In this document: positions 35,966 through 48,517 of the stretch, piece after piece
How the letters are laid out: each line of letters begins with the position of its first letter
Numbering within the stretch: the first letter of the stretch is position 1
NCBI GenBank assembly: GCA_021234155.1
Contig: JAJEKV010000028.1
Coordinates: forward strand, 13,904,134 to 13,968,133
Direction of reading: 5' to 3'
Length of the DNA: 64,000 bases
DNA from: Isoetes taiwanensis
Lineage: Eukaryota; Streptophyta; Lycopodiopsida; Isoetales; Isoetaceae
Notes under the pieces: generated by a model
Seen by the model: the letters and a program-made list of their open reading frames with translations, nothing else
Database searches by the model: none
What the model was told of the DNA's origin: nothing
Translations under genes and position numbers: made by a program

Positions 35966-36028
35966 CAGACTGAAGCCAAAGATTGGAGATGCAATCACTT
36001 ATCAGAAGCAGAGGTCTTTGACCTAAAT
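35966..36028 (+). pseudogene. third copy of the A-unit ORF C-terminus
   Basis: About 60 bp match the end of the basic hypothetical ORF (KPKIGDAITYQKQR then SLT and stop), in the same orientation, 21 bp after the last Helitron. Upstream codons are absent. Confidence 0.75.
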
Positions 36029-36195
36029 CCCTGTAATCTTATCTTGTTAATCCCTGTTGTTGCAGATTTGCAAGCCCTGTTTCGTGCCCTAAAATGATGT
36101 CCACGAGGTTTGCATGTTCAGCCCCTAAAATAAAAAGAGGGCTTTTGTTGTGAGCCCTTGATATTGGACCATTGAAAAAAAAAAAAAGAAATCAG

Positions 36196-36496
36196 CGACT
36201 AAGAAATGGTGCACTCTAGATGTACGCATTAGTACATCCATTCGAATACGCCATAAAATCTTAAGAAAATCTTTGTGAAATGCGTATAAAAACACAAAGA
36301 AAACCCCCTGTTATTATGCTACAACGACTAAGAAATGGTGCACTCTAGATGTACGCATTAGTACATCCATTCGAAAGAAATGGTGCACTCTAGATGTACG
36401 CATTAGTACATCCATTCGAATACGCCATGAAATCTTAAGAAAACCTTTGTGAAATGCGTATAAAAACACAAAGAAAAGCCACTGTTATTATGCTAC
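36196..36496. repeat. ~129-bp tandem repeat with internal hairpin
   Basis: A unit starting 'aagaaatggtgcactctaga' is complete at 36196-36324, truncated at 36325-36374 and nearly complete again to about 36496. Each unit contains GATGTAC-GCATTA-GTACATC, a 7-bp-arm hairpin. Confidence 0.85.
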
Positions 36497-36504
36497 ATAT
36501 TAAT

Positions 36505-36615
36505 ATTATACGCAAGGACCCCTTATTATAATGTTTATAACAAAAGGGGGCACAATTGACCTATGCATGGCGTCAAACAACAAGGGAAAGATGAGGCGAG
36601 GACTAGACGGACCAA
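36505..36615. repeat. dispersed repeat R, further copy
   Basis: It shares 'caaggaccccttatt' and 'aacaacaagggaaagatgag' with the copies in A1 and A2. Confidence 0.7.
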
Positions 36616-37123
36616 TCTCAACATAGAAACGATAAAGATGAGGCAAGGACAAGAGTAATCAATCTCAATACAGAAACTATCATAACCATCCATTTAAGAC
36701 CTCGGACAGAACCAACCAAGCCCCATGCATCAACCTATAAAAAAAGCACCATAACTTGACCTAGGCCCTAGCACAAATATAAATTTAAGGCTTCTTTTTT
36801 AAAGATCTAGAATCAAGGGATACTGGGAGCTGGAAACCCCATGCAATTTATAGCAAAAAATTGAGGGAAAACGAGGACCCGGTAACCCCTGAAAGTAAAC
36901 AACTGCAGGGTGGGGTTTTCCTGCGGACGAACAACCAGCAGCCGACCCCTGTTTGATCGGCTTAGATAGCCGATCCCAAGCCGATTCATCCAACTGGCCG
37001 ATGCTACGGCAATCGGATGGGCTAGATGCAGTTCGAGGAAAGGCCTGAGAAGGAAAAGGGCAAGGCAAGATAGACCTATCAGAATCAAGAACTGGAACTT
37101 CTATAAACCGAAATTTGTTTGCC
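36616..37123. other. intergenic, nothing recognised
   Basis: No domain or element boundary is visible. Open frames on the minus strand (36799-37088) are unsupported. Confidence 0.35.
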
Positions 37124-38229
37124 TAGAAATAGCCGATCAAATCGGAAGGCGAGGTTATAAGCAGAAGGTTCAAATCAGAGGGATACGTAAGAAGAGGTTA
37201 GGAGTAGCCAATCGATCTAGCAAAAAGCAAAATTTCACTCTCTTATCCATAAAATCGGATTGCTGACTAGAAGTTTGAGAACTCAAAAGCCAAGAAGTAA
37301 GATCGAAAAAGACAACCTAACTCAAAGATCTGACAAAAACCATGCAGGAACTATACATCAAAGTGGCAGAGAGTAGATCTGAATCACGCAAGGAAAATAG
37401 CCAGCCAAGGCGTAGAGGCGAAGAACAGGCTGGAAAAAGCTATCTGAGAATTAGATAGAAAGTAAGGTGACCACAAGCATGCATAGAGTAGAGAGCAAGC
37501 AAGATTCCACCCTTTGTTCGGGATCAGCTCTCTAGTGGGTATCATCAATTCCATGAGGAAGCAGGTTAAACCCTGAGCTCAATCCATATGACTATAACCA
37601 GGGGACACAAAACTGGGGCACAAAATCTGGAACGAAAGAATAGCTGAAGGGAAAACTCCGTACAACAACAAGATTCAGCTCAGAGGAAACGCCAATGAGG
37701 AATGCAGGAAGACACAAAGCTTTTATAAGAGAAAGGGCCAAAGAAAGCTTGCGATATAGCAGGCTTGTGCCAAAGAAAGCCTGGGTCCGAAAGGAGAGCT
37801 GGGATGCCAAATTCCCTAGAATGATGGTTCTCTTCTATATAAGAAGACAACCATAGCATTTCAAATACATAACTGTTTTTTTCCTATGTACATAATAGCG
37901 TTATTAAGGAATCCTTTTTTCGGAACTACTTGCCACGTCAACTAAAACACAATCATGAACCAGATTTCGTTCCCACCAGCTCTAACCACTCCAAGAAATG
38001 CTTGTATGTTAGCGGGGATTTCTCTCCTTCTTGCCAGAATTCCCGTAGTTGACCTTAAACCACATAAGAACCATGACGAACGATGAAGAAACGACAAGAA
38101 GGTTGCAATATTGGGAATGTGACAAAGAAAATGAAGTGTAAAATTGATGAAATTGTTAGATTTATGTATGATCAGGTTTAAGATTTATATCATGTGCAAA
38201 AGAGAGAGCGTTAAAACTATTCAGGATGA

Positions 38230-38550
38230 AAGGCTGCACTTCTTTTTGAACACGCCATTGGAAACCTAAGCGCAAGGCATTGTGAAGGGCACTATGCTAT
38301 AAAATATCCGGGAAGGTCTACAGGAAGTGGAACAACAAATAGCAATGATAGATCAGCAGCTAAGCATTCCTTGTTATCAATGATTGTTGGTGGGAATGGG
38401 AAACTCAAGCAAAAAGAAGTAGCCTCTAGCATTCTTCAAATGCAAGCAAGAAACCTTAAGCAATTAGAAGAAAGCATATACCATTATCAGGTGCTAACAT
38501 GTGGGCACTGGCAGGAAGGCAACACAGGGCAGACATACGTCCGAAAATAG
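38230..38550 (+). CDS. hypothetical ORF (106 codons) in C1
   Basis: The last 89 codons (from 38281) are open in both C1 and C2. They include GGNGKLKQKEVASSILQMQ and ARNLKQLEESIYHYQ, a coiled-coil-like segment, and end at TAG 38548. No start ATG precedes it in frame, so it would be an internal or terminal exon. I do not recognise the family. Confidence 0.3.
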   Translation, partial: KAALLFEHAIGNLSARHCEGHYAIKYPGRSTGSGTTNSNDRSAAKHSLLSMIVGGNGKLKQKEVASSILQMQARNLKQLEESIYHYQVLTCGHWQEGNTGQTYVRK

Positions 38551-39563
38551 TTGGTAAATGATTTTTGGTTAACCCACACCAAAACTTTTCCAAAGTACAG
38601 GGATGTCGGACGAAAAAGGACACTTCAATCCATTTTGTGGACATGCCCTAGGCCAATTTTAAGCCTTTTAATTCCCTTTGTTGTAGCCTCGATAGTAGAC
38701 AGCTTTTTGTGCACCCTGGATAAGTTTAGTAATGTTATCTGCATTCAGTGCAACGAATGTATCTGATGTACGTTGAAGTACATCCAACTACAATAATCAT
38801 ATATTTACACATGAGTTAGATTTAATGAGAAAAGTACTTGGATTTAATGGGACTGAATGATTTAGATTTAACAAAGAAAAGTACTTGGATGTACTTCCAA
38901 TTACATCCAATGTGGCAGAAAGTAGAAAATGTGTTAAAAGACAAGCTGTGTTTCTATAGTTTCGGTTTTTGTAGTTCCCAACTACATTCTAAGCTTTTTT
39001 GAACTCAAGATACTGTGCAAATATAGGGTAATACATAAAAGTATTCAAATGTACTTCCATCCATTAGAAAAGTATTGAATATCTACATCATTTACCAAGG
39101 TAACACCGTGTATAACCTAGTTACATATTGAGTTTTGTATATACATCTGCCGGTGCATCCGAGTACAATTTACGCATATTTATACACATGTATATATTAT
39201 ATACAGTGTTGTGTTATAGTAGTTGAATGCACATCAAGTCATGGTCCAACTGCCACAGAACTAATGCAATGTCTGCAACATCTTTAAATTCCTAAGTTGT
39301 TTTAGTTTATGTTTTACTTACACGTACTGCTTTCTTCCTTGCAAGAGTGAATTATATGAGATGTTCAAAGATGAACATTCTGAAGTGAAGATTATTGGAA
39401 GAATGTTCGAGCTGCTTAAGCCTACGTGCGTGAAGGTTGAACGAGAGGAACACATGATGTTGCATGAAATATGAGCAAGTTGAGATATAAAGAAAAGCAT
39501 TTAGCATCCTAAGAAGCAAATTTCATGCCAATTGTACGTGTTCTCGTGGTGTTTGTGCTGCAG

Positions 39564-39746
39564 ATGAGTACAATGGTGTCTGCCAAGCTCCTTCCAAAAA
39601 CATTTCAAAATGTTAGCTCTATGTGGAGAGCTACGGTCTGTGACAAAGAAGGTGAAGAGTGGCATAGTTCGAACTATGCTAAGGGAGAGTGCCAGAGCTG
39701 TGGCACTGAAAATATTCAAATCTGTCCAAAGGAGAAAGAATCGTAG
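39564..39746 (+). CDS. hypothetical Cys-containing ORF/exon in C1
   Basis: After a CAG that could be a 3' splice site, an open 60-codon frame reads MSTMVSAKLLPKTFQNVSSM, then WRATVCDKEGEEW and GECQSCGTENIQIC. The CxxC group suggests a small metal-binding segment, but there is no recognised family. The C2 copy (48341-48517) differs only by an earlier stop after PKEK. Confidence 0.35.
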   Translation: MSTMVSAKLLPKTFQNVSSMWRATVCDKEGEEWHSSNYAKGECQSCGTENIQICPKEKES

Positions 39747-42700
39747 AATGAGAACATTGAATGGCAAGGTTACAAATGCATGAATGAACCTTCCAAAGCT
39801 AACACTTCTAGGAGGATGAAGCTCGTTATTGAAAGCGGGAGTCTAGGTACATTGCTTACAAGATTTTTCAACACCTTGCAAAGTTCGCAATTCACAACTT
39901 TTTAGCAATCTGGCAGAGCACACAATTCAAGAAATTAGTACAAAATTTGAGGGATGATTAGCAGGCTTGTCGACACCCCCCTCCCCAAACAACAATTCTT
40001 ACAATTCTAGCCTTTCCAGGTAGCAAGCCACCTCCGCAAAAATCAATTTCTGCCATTAGATCTAAGAATTTTTGCATCAACAGTGGAGAAAATTAGAAAA
40101 TCCATGAAATTTGATTGCGCCCCTGATTTTTGAAGTCGAAGGTCTTTTCTTGCTAGGCATGCAGCTCCGACTAGGCTATGTGCCTTTCTCAATACTCAGT
40201 AGTTGCTATCTCCTTACTATGAAAAACCAGCTCACTTCTGCATCTAAACCTGCCTGGAATCAGATGGCATTACTATAATAGTCCATAAAACCATAAGATA
40301 TGAAAGTTTTCCAACATCTCTTTCATTTCTCCTTTCAGTGGCAGAACAATATACTTCGCCCTTCCTAACAAAGGAATTTTAGGAATGTGATGGCTCAAAT
40401 TGCTCCCTTGTTTAAACTTTTGCATTGCTACTTTGCATTTTCGCTTTCCTCCATGGCATGACTGTTACATTTCTTTTTTCGTTTGCTTTCTTTGCATTGA
40501 TTTTCTATCAATGCTAGTCTTTCTGATAGCATATGGCAAGATTCTTTATCGGCGAACAATGTCTGAAATAACTTATGTGATACATTGTGCAAATTGCAAC
40601 TTGGACTACACTGATTATATTGATATATAATGACAGGAGTAGAGGGAAAAATCGTTGCAAATTTGGGATCTTTTCTATACTTATGTTGGCTGCCTTTCTT
40701 CCTGTCCAGTATAATATTGTGTATGTCTTAGATCGAACAGGCTAAAAATGTGACGAGCATGATGAATCATACAGATTTAATTCATTATATTTTACACGCA
40801 CAAACTCTTAAGCAGAACTAGTATCGGCTCTTTCAAACAACTGTTTGTTTTCACTCTCCTTATTTGTGATGTTCAATTTTAATATATCAGAACTAAACTT
40901 TTTTATCTATTCCAAAGACACTGGCTGACAACAGGGCATTTTGAGATACCTAAAAGGATTATGCGCGGCGCTTTCAAAGCTAGCTTAATTTGAGTGACAA
41001 ACTTCGTAAGTTGAGTGACAAACTTTAGTTCCCTCATTTTCAAGAATGTCACATCCATAGAGCCAATTTCAATCACATGCATTTGCTTTCAATGATGCGA
41101 CGTATTTTGAGCATCCTCCTCAAATGTATTGATCCCATTAAACAGAACAGATGCCTTAAGAACAAATGACATATATTAACTAGCATTCTAGCAGATCCCG
41201 TAGCTACAAGGCTCAGAGAAAACGTACATTCAGTAGCATTTGGCTCAAACAAAAACGTGGCTCTTGGGCATTTTCTTAAAATCTTTCTCAATGACTCCTG
41301 TATATGTGTTGGATGATACATTTAGGCCTGGGAAGGTACTTTCTTATGGTTATACTTTTTTCAGAATCGTCAAGGTTTAAGTTTTAGCAGTTTTGTTTCT
41401 GGGTCTCTCATTTTGCAACTCGTGCTAGCTTAATCTCTCTAGTCTTATGTTCCGTTTGAAATATAAAGAAGGATAACTATGGAACAATATGCTTTCTTCT
41501 ATAAAGAACATGCATGTACCATAATGTTGCTGTTATAAAAGACACGCATGTGTTACTTGTTTGTCCAGAGAACACATATATGGTAATAACAATGTTAGGA
41601 ACATTTTTATCTACTGTGGCTCAATTGCTGGACCAAAATATACTCTCTGTGATTGATAACAACTTTGGCTTTCATGTGCATGGTAGCAGCAGATCCGTCT
41701 TGTTGCAACCTTGAACCACCAAAGCTGAAATGGTTTTCTGAGGAGGCAAATGATTCCATTTTCCATTTTCAAATACTCAGACTCCAACAACATGTTAATT
41801 TCTTTCTTCGTTATATTGGCCCCGTGGTTCTATAAATTTCACAAGTCATGCGATGGATCTGGCCACCATATGTTTGGATTTGATGCAATTGTAGCACGAC
41901 TAGATAATGTACAATCCCTACTCCAAGTATAAGTATCTCTTCTGAATTAGTGCTGAGTTTGGATATTCTTGTCATTTGAAACTGCTTCACTTAGTATTCA
42001 TTCCCTTGCTCCTATATCTGTGCAACTGACTTAAAAAGTAATTACCTTCGTTGATAGCCTGTTCATTTTTCACAATCTGCTTTTGCGGGATAAAATGCCT
42101 AGTTTAGCAGAACTGATTGGTGGTGGTATGGTGCTACAGGAGGCAGTATTGCTGGAGGCTTGGTATATTACCAGCCATGGAAGATTATTAAACTTCTGAT
42201 GCATAATAGATTGATTTTATATATGGCAGTACTGAAGACTGGATAGAGTATTATTCTTGCTACAAACATTCCTCCCAAACACGCCTACGTTTGAGGTAGA
42301 TCCTCGCATCAAGCAATCCAAATCATGTTGTATAGAAACAACAAAAAGAGGATTGAACAAAAAATAATGTCTAAGCGAAGCCTTGAAACAATGTGGATAG
42401 CTAGCATGTATCAGGAACTGTATCCTATGCTTCAAAAGAAAAAATAAAATGTCTATGTGTCAAGTCTAGTCATAGTAGTAATTTGTCTGATGATCTGCAT
42501 AATTGGCTGGTTGCATGAACACTTAAATGTAGTGCAGTTGCAACATAGAGATGTGCTTAACTTGCATTTATGTAGACGCATGTCATCATGCTCTAAAGTG
42601 GTTTTTCTGTTATGTATACCTTGAGGTATGATGCAAAACAAACAAGTTGGCTGCAAAAGGACGAAAGTGATAATTCCATAGTTGGCAGACTATTTGAAGG

Positions 42701-42930
42701 ATTTTATAAGCTTTTTTAAAGAGTTGTCTTAGGTTTAGCATCTTATACATCCAAATTTCAGTCAGTGGCGTGGGATGAAGCCAATGAAAAGATTGATTTT
42801 GAAATTGACAGTGGGGTCGTGTTATGAATGCCTAATGCATGTCTCTCAAAGCTACGTGTCGTGCAGCCTGATTTCAAGTTCGTCACAGCTTCAAGAACAT
42901 CATCCAAGTATCTACCATTGCTATTGTTGG

Positions 42931-43790
42931 AATAGAATAGAATAGATTTTTTAGCGTCCACGGAGACCAATTGGCCTATGGGACCCAAACAAAAAAGAGA
43001 TCAGCAAGCGTATTACTGACAAGATAAAAAAACCCCGCCCCGAAGGGTTTTTTAGGGAAAACCCTTAGCAGTAATAAGTATGCTGGCACGCTGTACAATT
43101 GTATAGGACAGTTCAATACCATCCCGGAGGACACAACTGAGTCCATGCATCCATAACCTCCTGGAGGTATGACCCCAACAAACCCACTGATGCCGTAGTC
43201 AATAACTGATGCAACGGCTGGCCAGGCACTAGTAATCGAACATATCGCTCTCGAATATGGGCAAACGCTGGGCAGATCTGAAGGGCATGACATTCATCCT
43301 CAATGGCACCCTGGTGGCAACACTGGCAAAGCCTTTGCTCTCGTGCTTCCGAGCCCAACGTCCTGTTTCAATGCGGAGGCGATGTGCACCCGTGCGAATG
43401 GAAGTTATAAGTCTGCGCTTCTTCATGGGCAGCTGGGTGTACAAGTACTGGTGTGGGCCTCTCGTGAGCCTAGGATTGACTTGCTGCTGATAGTGTGCCA
43501 GTTTAACGTGCGTCAGAGCATCTGCATCCCAGAGCTTGTGAAGGAAAGTAGCATCTAGGTACAGCTTAAGTGCCTTGTGATCTTTCTTTGTCCTTACATA
43601 TACGCATCTGTTTGCCTGTACACCCCAACGTGAGAACCACTGAGCTTGCTTGTCCTTCCAGCAGGATTTCAGGCGTTGGGGACACATCGCCATGGCCAAA
43701 GCAAGGTTGGGCAAACGTGTATCAGCCATAGCGACCACCTTCTGGAAGTAAATGATATGGCGTTCCAACACAAGGAGCCCAAAAATGAAC
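42931..43790 (-). mobile_element. 5'-truncated non-LTR retrotransposon (LINE 1)
   Basis: On the minus strand, the C-terminal part of a LINE ORF2 runs from about 43785 to the stop at 43113. It is intact in one frame to about 43345, then continues after a frame change. The end has ETGRWARKHE and a zinc motif region (RLCQCCHQGAIEDECHALQICP) with the typical C-x2-C...H...C spacing of plant LINE C-termini. A ~165-bp 3' UTR follows, ending TCCGTGGACGCTAAAAAATC and a short (TATTC)n tail at about 42931-42946. No reverse-transcriptase core is left. Confidence 0.82.
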
Positions 43791-43860
43791 TAGTATATTT
43801 AACTAGTATTATATCATCAAAAAACCATGATATGTATGATTTTTTATGCGTGAATTTATT

Positions 43861-43863
43861 TGA

Positions 43864-43894
<31 letters not shown>

Positions 43895-44285
43895 AGATAA
43901 GATAAGAATTTTTACGTCCACGGTAACCCAACGGGTTATGGGACGGCACATGCAAGGGCAACAGCCCATCTAAAACCCGGGGACTAGGCCCCATCACCAA
44001 ATACAATAACCAAATAGTAAAAGGCTACCAAGAATAAGAGAAGATAATGCTAATGCTAGTGGTAAATGTATGCTTCTAAAATTATCTAGACATAGCCAGT
44101 CCAAGGATTGGAAGGCCATTGATCTAGAATAATTGATGCGCCTCCCCTGTACACTGCCCATTTCTTTTGCAGGCGGGCTGCCCTCACCTTGCAGAGCTCC
44201 TCCTTACGGTTACACAATTGAAGAGGGGAGAGGTCCTCCTGTAAGTGGTTTGTCAACACCCATAGTAGTTTATGATACTGTTAGT
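43861..44285 (-). mobile_element. 5'-truncated LINE 2 with (TTATC)n tail
   Basis: On the minus strand, a LINE ORF C-terminus (NRKEELCKVRAARLQKKWAV, ending NPWTGYV and a stop at 44088-44086) is followed by a 3' UTR. The UTR ends CCGTGGACGTAAAAATTC and then eight or more TTATC units (43865-43907). Upstream the frame is lost near 44285, where an AT-rich repeat begins. The 3' terminus is shared in design with LINE 1, but the tail unit differs. Confidence 0.75.
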
Positions 44286-45898
44286 GATGTTGATTATCAA
44301 TGATATAGTGGTTTATTAGAACTGGTGGTGGTTTTTGTACATATTGTAGTGGTTCATTTAAAGTAGTAATGACTTGTTAACATCACATGCCATGGATTGT
44401 GACAAAGCCAATGTCTAATTATTTATTGTTTAAATTATGTCCATGGGCACTTAAAACATACCCTATTTCTAGTATTCATCTTAATCTATTGGATAAAGAA
44501 CTAAGGAATAGACAATGACAATTAGATTGGATAGATAATGATGTAATTCTTACAACTATAAGGAACTTCAAATATGGCACTTTCTAAATGCAGTCTATGT
44601 TAAATTGTGGACAATGAGTAATGCTTAAACAATACCCTTGGAGAATTCAATGTGCTTCAAACCACACTTCAAGCAAGATGTTTAATTAGTAGTCTAGAAC
44701 CAACTTTATAATGCAATACTGTCTATTAAATGCTTTAATGCAAAGGCATTGTTCATTTGGGATTGACCCAAACATCGTTCACAGTTTGACCCGATCTTCC
44801 AGCTTCAAAAAATTAGCTTCAAGTTCGTTTATCACAAGTAGCCCAAGCAATGCAATTTCAATCGATCCGATCTCATCTGTGTATGCTCAGCTCATGAAAT
44901 GAATCGATATTTTCACATTTATTTAAAATCCTTGCTGAGTCGCAGAGTAACAACCTTTCCATTTTTGCATTTTGTTTCCTGTTACTTTTACATTGGTCCA
45001 CATAACATTTCAACTATAGCAATTCCAACGGAACATGTTGTATAGGCCATGTCTATAATTTTGTTTGTGTCCCTCCACAACTTTCAAACCTTATGCATGT
45101 TATACATATTCAAATGTCTCATATCCATGTAAAGGTTTTAATCATGTAAGATCTCTTAGCAAATGTAGACATCCGTATAGAAATTAAACATTATGATAAC
45201 TGGGTTGATGGAATTTCCTGGAGTGTAATCTACCACGCCATATGGGATGCAGATTTTAGGGAATGCTAATTTCCAAGGTAGTTCTGCATCACCGAGGGGA
45301 CCCTGCTTGGTCTAGCATTCCCTATTTGCTCCAGTGCGCTGCTCCGGCTGCCGCAGGTCACAGCACCCACCGGACAAGCAGGGAATGCTGTCCTAGGCAG
45401 CTTACCCTAATACATGATAACTTCTTGGGACTAATTAAAAATAAGCCCCAAAATAACACAACATTATTTATATTTTCCTCACTTTTAAAAAAAATCACAG
45501 AAAGGATATTTTAGGAACCTTAATGGATTACCATATAGCATGGGGGTAATTTTGTATAAGGGAAAGGCCCGCTAGGCTGTTTTTTTATTGAGAAAGGATG
45601 GCCGACACGGAGCCTGGAGGCCAGCTTGACCGGCTAGAAAACAGCCCAGCAGGCCTTTGGCATAACGGAAATATCCATTGGGCTTCATTCTGCACTTGAA
45701 TGCAGGGTAAAATCGACGGAATGCAGGGTAAGATCCATGGAATGCAGGGTAAGATCGACGGAAAGAAGATAAAATATGCTTCTTGCTCAACTTTCAGACA
45801 TAGAATACTTGCCACGTGTCGTAACCTGATTGGATGGGAGGTAGAATGAAGCCCAATGATTTTTTCCGAAAATATAAGAGCAAATTTGAAAAGAGGCA
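44286..45898. other. spacer between C1/LINEs and C2
   Basis: No gene is recognised. It starts with an AT-rich stretch containing repeated 'agtggttNatt' words. A 10-bp inverted repeat AGCATTCCCT/AGGGAATGCT lies at about 45315-45391, and a 21-bp minisatellite just before C2 is listed separately. Confidence 0.4.
45699..45761. repeat. 21-bp minisatellite, three units
   Basis: Three consecutive units of 'aatgcagggtaagatcgacg' type occupy 45699-45719, 45720-45740 and 45741-45761, with two or three mismatches. Confidence 0.9.
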
Positions 45899-47343
45899 GA
45901 AATAGCCGATCAAATCGGAAGGCGAGGTTATAAGCAGAAGGTTCAAATCAGAGGGATACGTAAGAAGAGGTTAGGAGTAGCCAATCGATCTAGCAAAAAG
46001 CAAAATTTCACTCTCTTATCCATAAAATCGGATTGCTGACTAGAAGTTTGAGAACTCAAAAGCCAAGAAGTAAGATCGAAAAAGACAACCTAACTCAAAG
46101 ATCTGACAAAAACCATGCAGGAACTATACATCAAAGTGGCAGAGAGTAGATCTGAATCACGCAAGGAAAATAGCCAGCCAAGGCGTAGAGGCGAAGAACA
46201 GGCTGGAAAAAGCTATCTGAGAATTAGATAGAAAGTAAGGTGACCACAAGCATGCATAGAGTAGAGAGCAAGCAAGATTCCACCCTTTGTTCGGGATCGC
46301 TCTAGTGGGTATCATCAATTCCATGAGGAAGCGAGGTTAAACCCCCGAGCTCAATCCATATGACTATAACCCGGGGGACACAAAACCGGGGCACAAAATC
46401 TGGAGCGAAAAGAATAGCCTGAAGGAAAACTCCGTTACAACAACAAGATTCAGCTTTCGGGAAACGCCAATGAGGAATGCAGGAAGACACAAAGCTTTTA
46501 TAAGAGAAAGGGCCAAAGAAAGCTTGCGATATAGCAGGCTTGTGCCAAAGAAAGCCTGGGTCCGAAAGGAGAGCTGGGATGCCAAATTCCCTAGAATGAT
46601 GGTTCTCTTCTATATAAGAAGACAACCATAGCATTTCAAATACATAACTGTTTTTTTCCTATGTACATAATAGCGTTATTAAGGAATCCTTTTTTCGGAA
46701 CTACTTGCCACGTCAACTAAAACACAATCATGAACCAGATTTCGTTCCCACCAGCTCTAACCACTCCAAGAAATGCTTGTATGTTAGCGGGGATTTCTCT
46801 CCTTCTTGCCAGAATTCCCGTAGTTGACCTTAAACCACATAAGAACCATGATGAACGATGAAGAAACGACAAGAAGGTTGCAATATTGGGAATGTGACAA
46901 AGAAAATGAAGTGTAAAATTGATGAAATTGTTAGATTTATGTATGATCAGGTTTAAGATTTATATCATGTGCAAAAGAGAGAGCGTTAAAACTATTCAGG
47001 ATGAAAGGCTGCACTTCTTTTTTGAACCTGCCATTGGAAACCTAGCGCAAGGCATTGTGAAGGGCACTATGCTATAAAATATCCGGGAAGGTCTACAGGA
47101 AGTGGAACAACAAATAGCAATGATAGATCAGCAGCTAAGCATTCCTTGTTATCAATGATTGTTGGTGGGAATGGGAAACTCAAGCAAAAAGAAGTAGCCT
47201 CTAGCATTCTTCAAATGCAAGCAAGAAACCTTAAGCAATTAGAAGAAAGCATATACCATTATCAGGTGCTAACATGTGGGCACTGGCAGGAAGGCAACAC
47301 AGGGCAGACATACGTCCGAAAATAGTTGGTAAATGATTTTTGG

Positions 47344-47562
47344 TTAACCCACACCAAAACTTTTCCAAAGTACAGGGATGTCAGGACGAAAAGGACACTT
47401 CCAATCCATTTTGTGGACATGCCCTAGGCCAGTTTTAAGCCTTTTAATTCCCTTTGTTGCAGCCTCGATAGTAGACAGCTTTTGTGCACCCTGGATAAGT
47501 TTAGTAATGTTATCTGCATTCAGTGCAACAAATGTATCTGATGTACGTTGAAGTACATCCAA
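47344..47562 (-). CDS. hypothetical ORF in C2
   Basis: A 72-codon open frame (TFVALNADNITKLIQGAQKL, then STIEAATKGIKRLKTGLG) has a protein-like amphipathic composition. In C1 it is broken where CAG in C2 reads CG ('gtcagga' against 'gtcgga'). Function unknown; it may be spurious. Confidence 0.25.
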   Translation of the reverse strand: MDVLQRTSDTFVALNADNITKLIQGAQKLSTIEAATKGIKRLKTGLGHVHKMDWKCPFRPDIPVLWKSFGVG

Positions 47563-48340
47563 CTACAATAATCATATATTTACACATGAGTTAGATTTAA
47601 TGAGAAAAGTACTTGGATTTAATGGGACTGAATGATTTAGATTTAACAAGAAAAGTACTTGGATGTACTTCCAATTACATCCAATGTGGCAGAAAGTAGA
47701 AAATGTGTTAAAAGACAAGCTGTGTTTCTATAGTTTCGGTTTTTGTAGTTCCCAACTACATTCTAAGCTTTTTTGAACTCAAGATACTGTGCAAATATAG
47801 GGTAATACATAAAAGTATTCAAATGTACTTCCATCCATTAGAAAAGTATTGAATATCTACATACATTACCAAGAACCTTGTATAACACAGTTACATATTG
47901 AGTTTTGTATATACATCTGCAGCGCATCCGAAAGTACAATTTCTGATATTTATACACATGTATATATTATATACAATGTTGTGTTATAGTAGTTGAATGC
48001 ACATCAAGTCATGGTCCAACTACCCTTGAGAACTAATGCAATGTCTGCAACATCTTTAAATTCCTAAGTTGTTTTAGTTTATGTTTTACTTACACGCATC
48101 TTGCTTTCTTCCTTGCAAGAGTGAATTATATGAGATGTTCAAAGATGAACATTCCAAGTGAAGATTATTGGAAGAATGTTCGAGCTGCTTAAGCCTACGC
48201 GGCGTGAGAAGGTTGAACGAGAGGAACACATGATGTTGCATGAAAATATGAGCAAGTTGAGATATAAAGAAAAGCATTTAGCATCCTAAGAAGCAAATTT
48301 CATGCCAATTGTACGTGTTCTCGTGGTGTTTGTGCTGCAG

Positions 48341-48517
48341 ATGAGTACAATGGTGTCTGCCAAGCTCCTTCCAAAAACATTTCAAAATGTTAGCTCTATG
48401 TGGAGAGCTACGGTCTGTGACAAAGAAGGTGAAGAGTGGCATAGTTCGAACTATGCTAAGGGAGAGTGCCAGAGCTGTGGCACTGAAAATATTCAAATCT
48501 GTCCAAAGGAGAAATAA
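48341..48517 (+). CDS. hypothetical Cys-containing ORF/exon in C2
   Basis: This is the C2 copy of 39564-39746, identical except for TAA after PKEK. Confidence 0.33.
   Translation: MSTMVSAKLLPKTFQNVSSMWRATVCDKEGEEWHSSNYAKGECQSCGTENIQICPKEK

Larger units (their letters stand above)
37124..43078. repeat. segmental duplication copy C1 (~5.96 kb)
   Basis: C1 is nearly identical to C2 (45899-51892) from 'agaaatagccgatcaaatcgg' to 'gcagtaataagta'. The right breakpoint lies in the 3' UTR of a LINE, which continues in C1 but not in C2. The copies are separated by 2.8 kb of different sequence, so this is not a simple tandem duplication. Confidence 0.93.

Noticed and set aside
36196-36496. CRISPR-like array
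   Set aside because: The repeats are ~129 bp, directly abutting, with one truncated unit and no spacers; this is a eukaryotic tandem repeat.
43865-43907. Independent microsatellite (GATAA)n
   Set aside because: It lies exactly at the 3' end of LINE 2 after a terminus shared with LINE 1, so it is better read as the element's tail.
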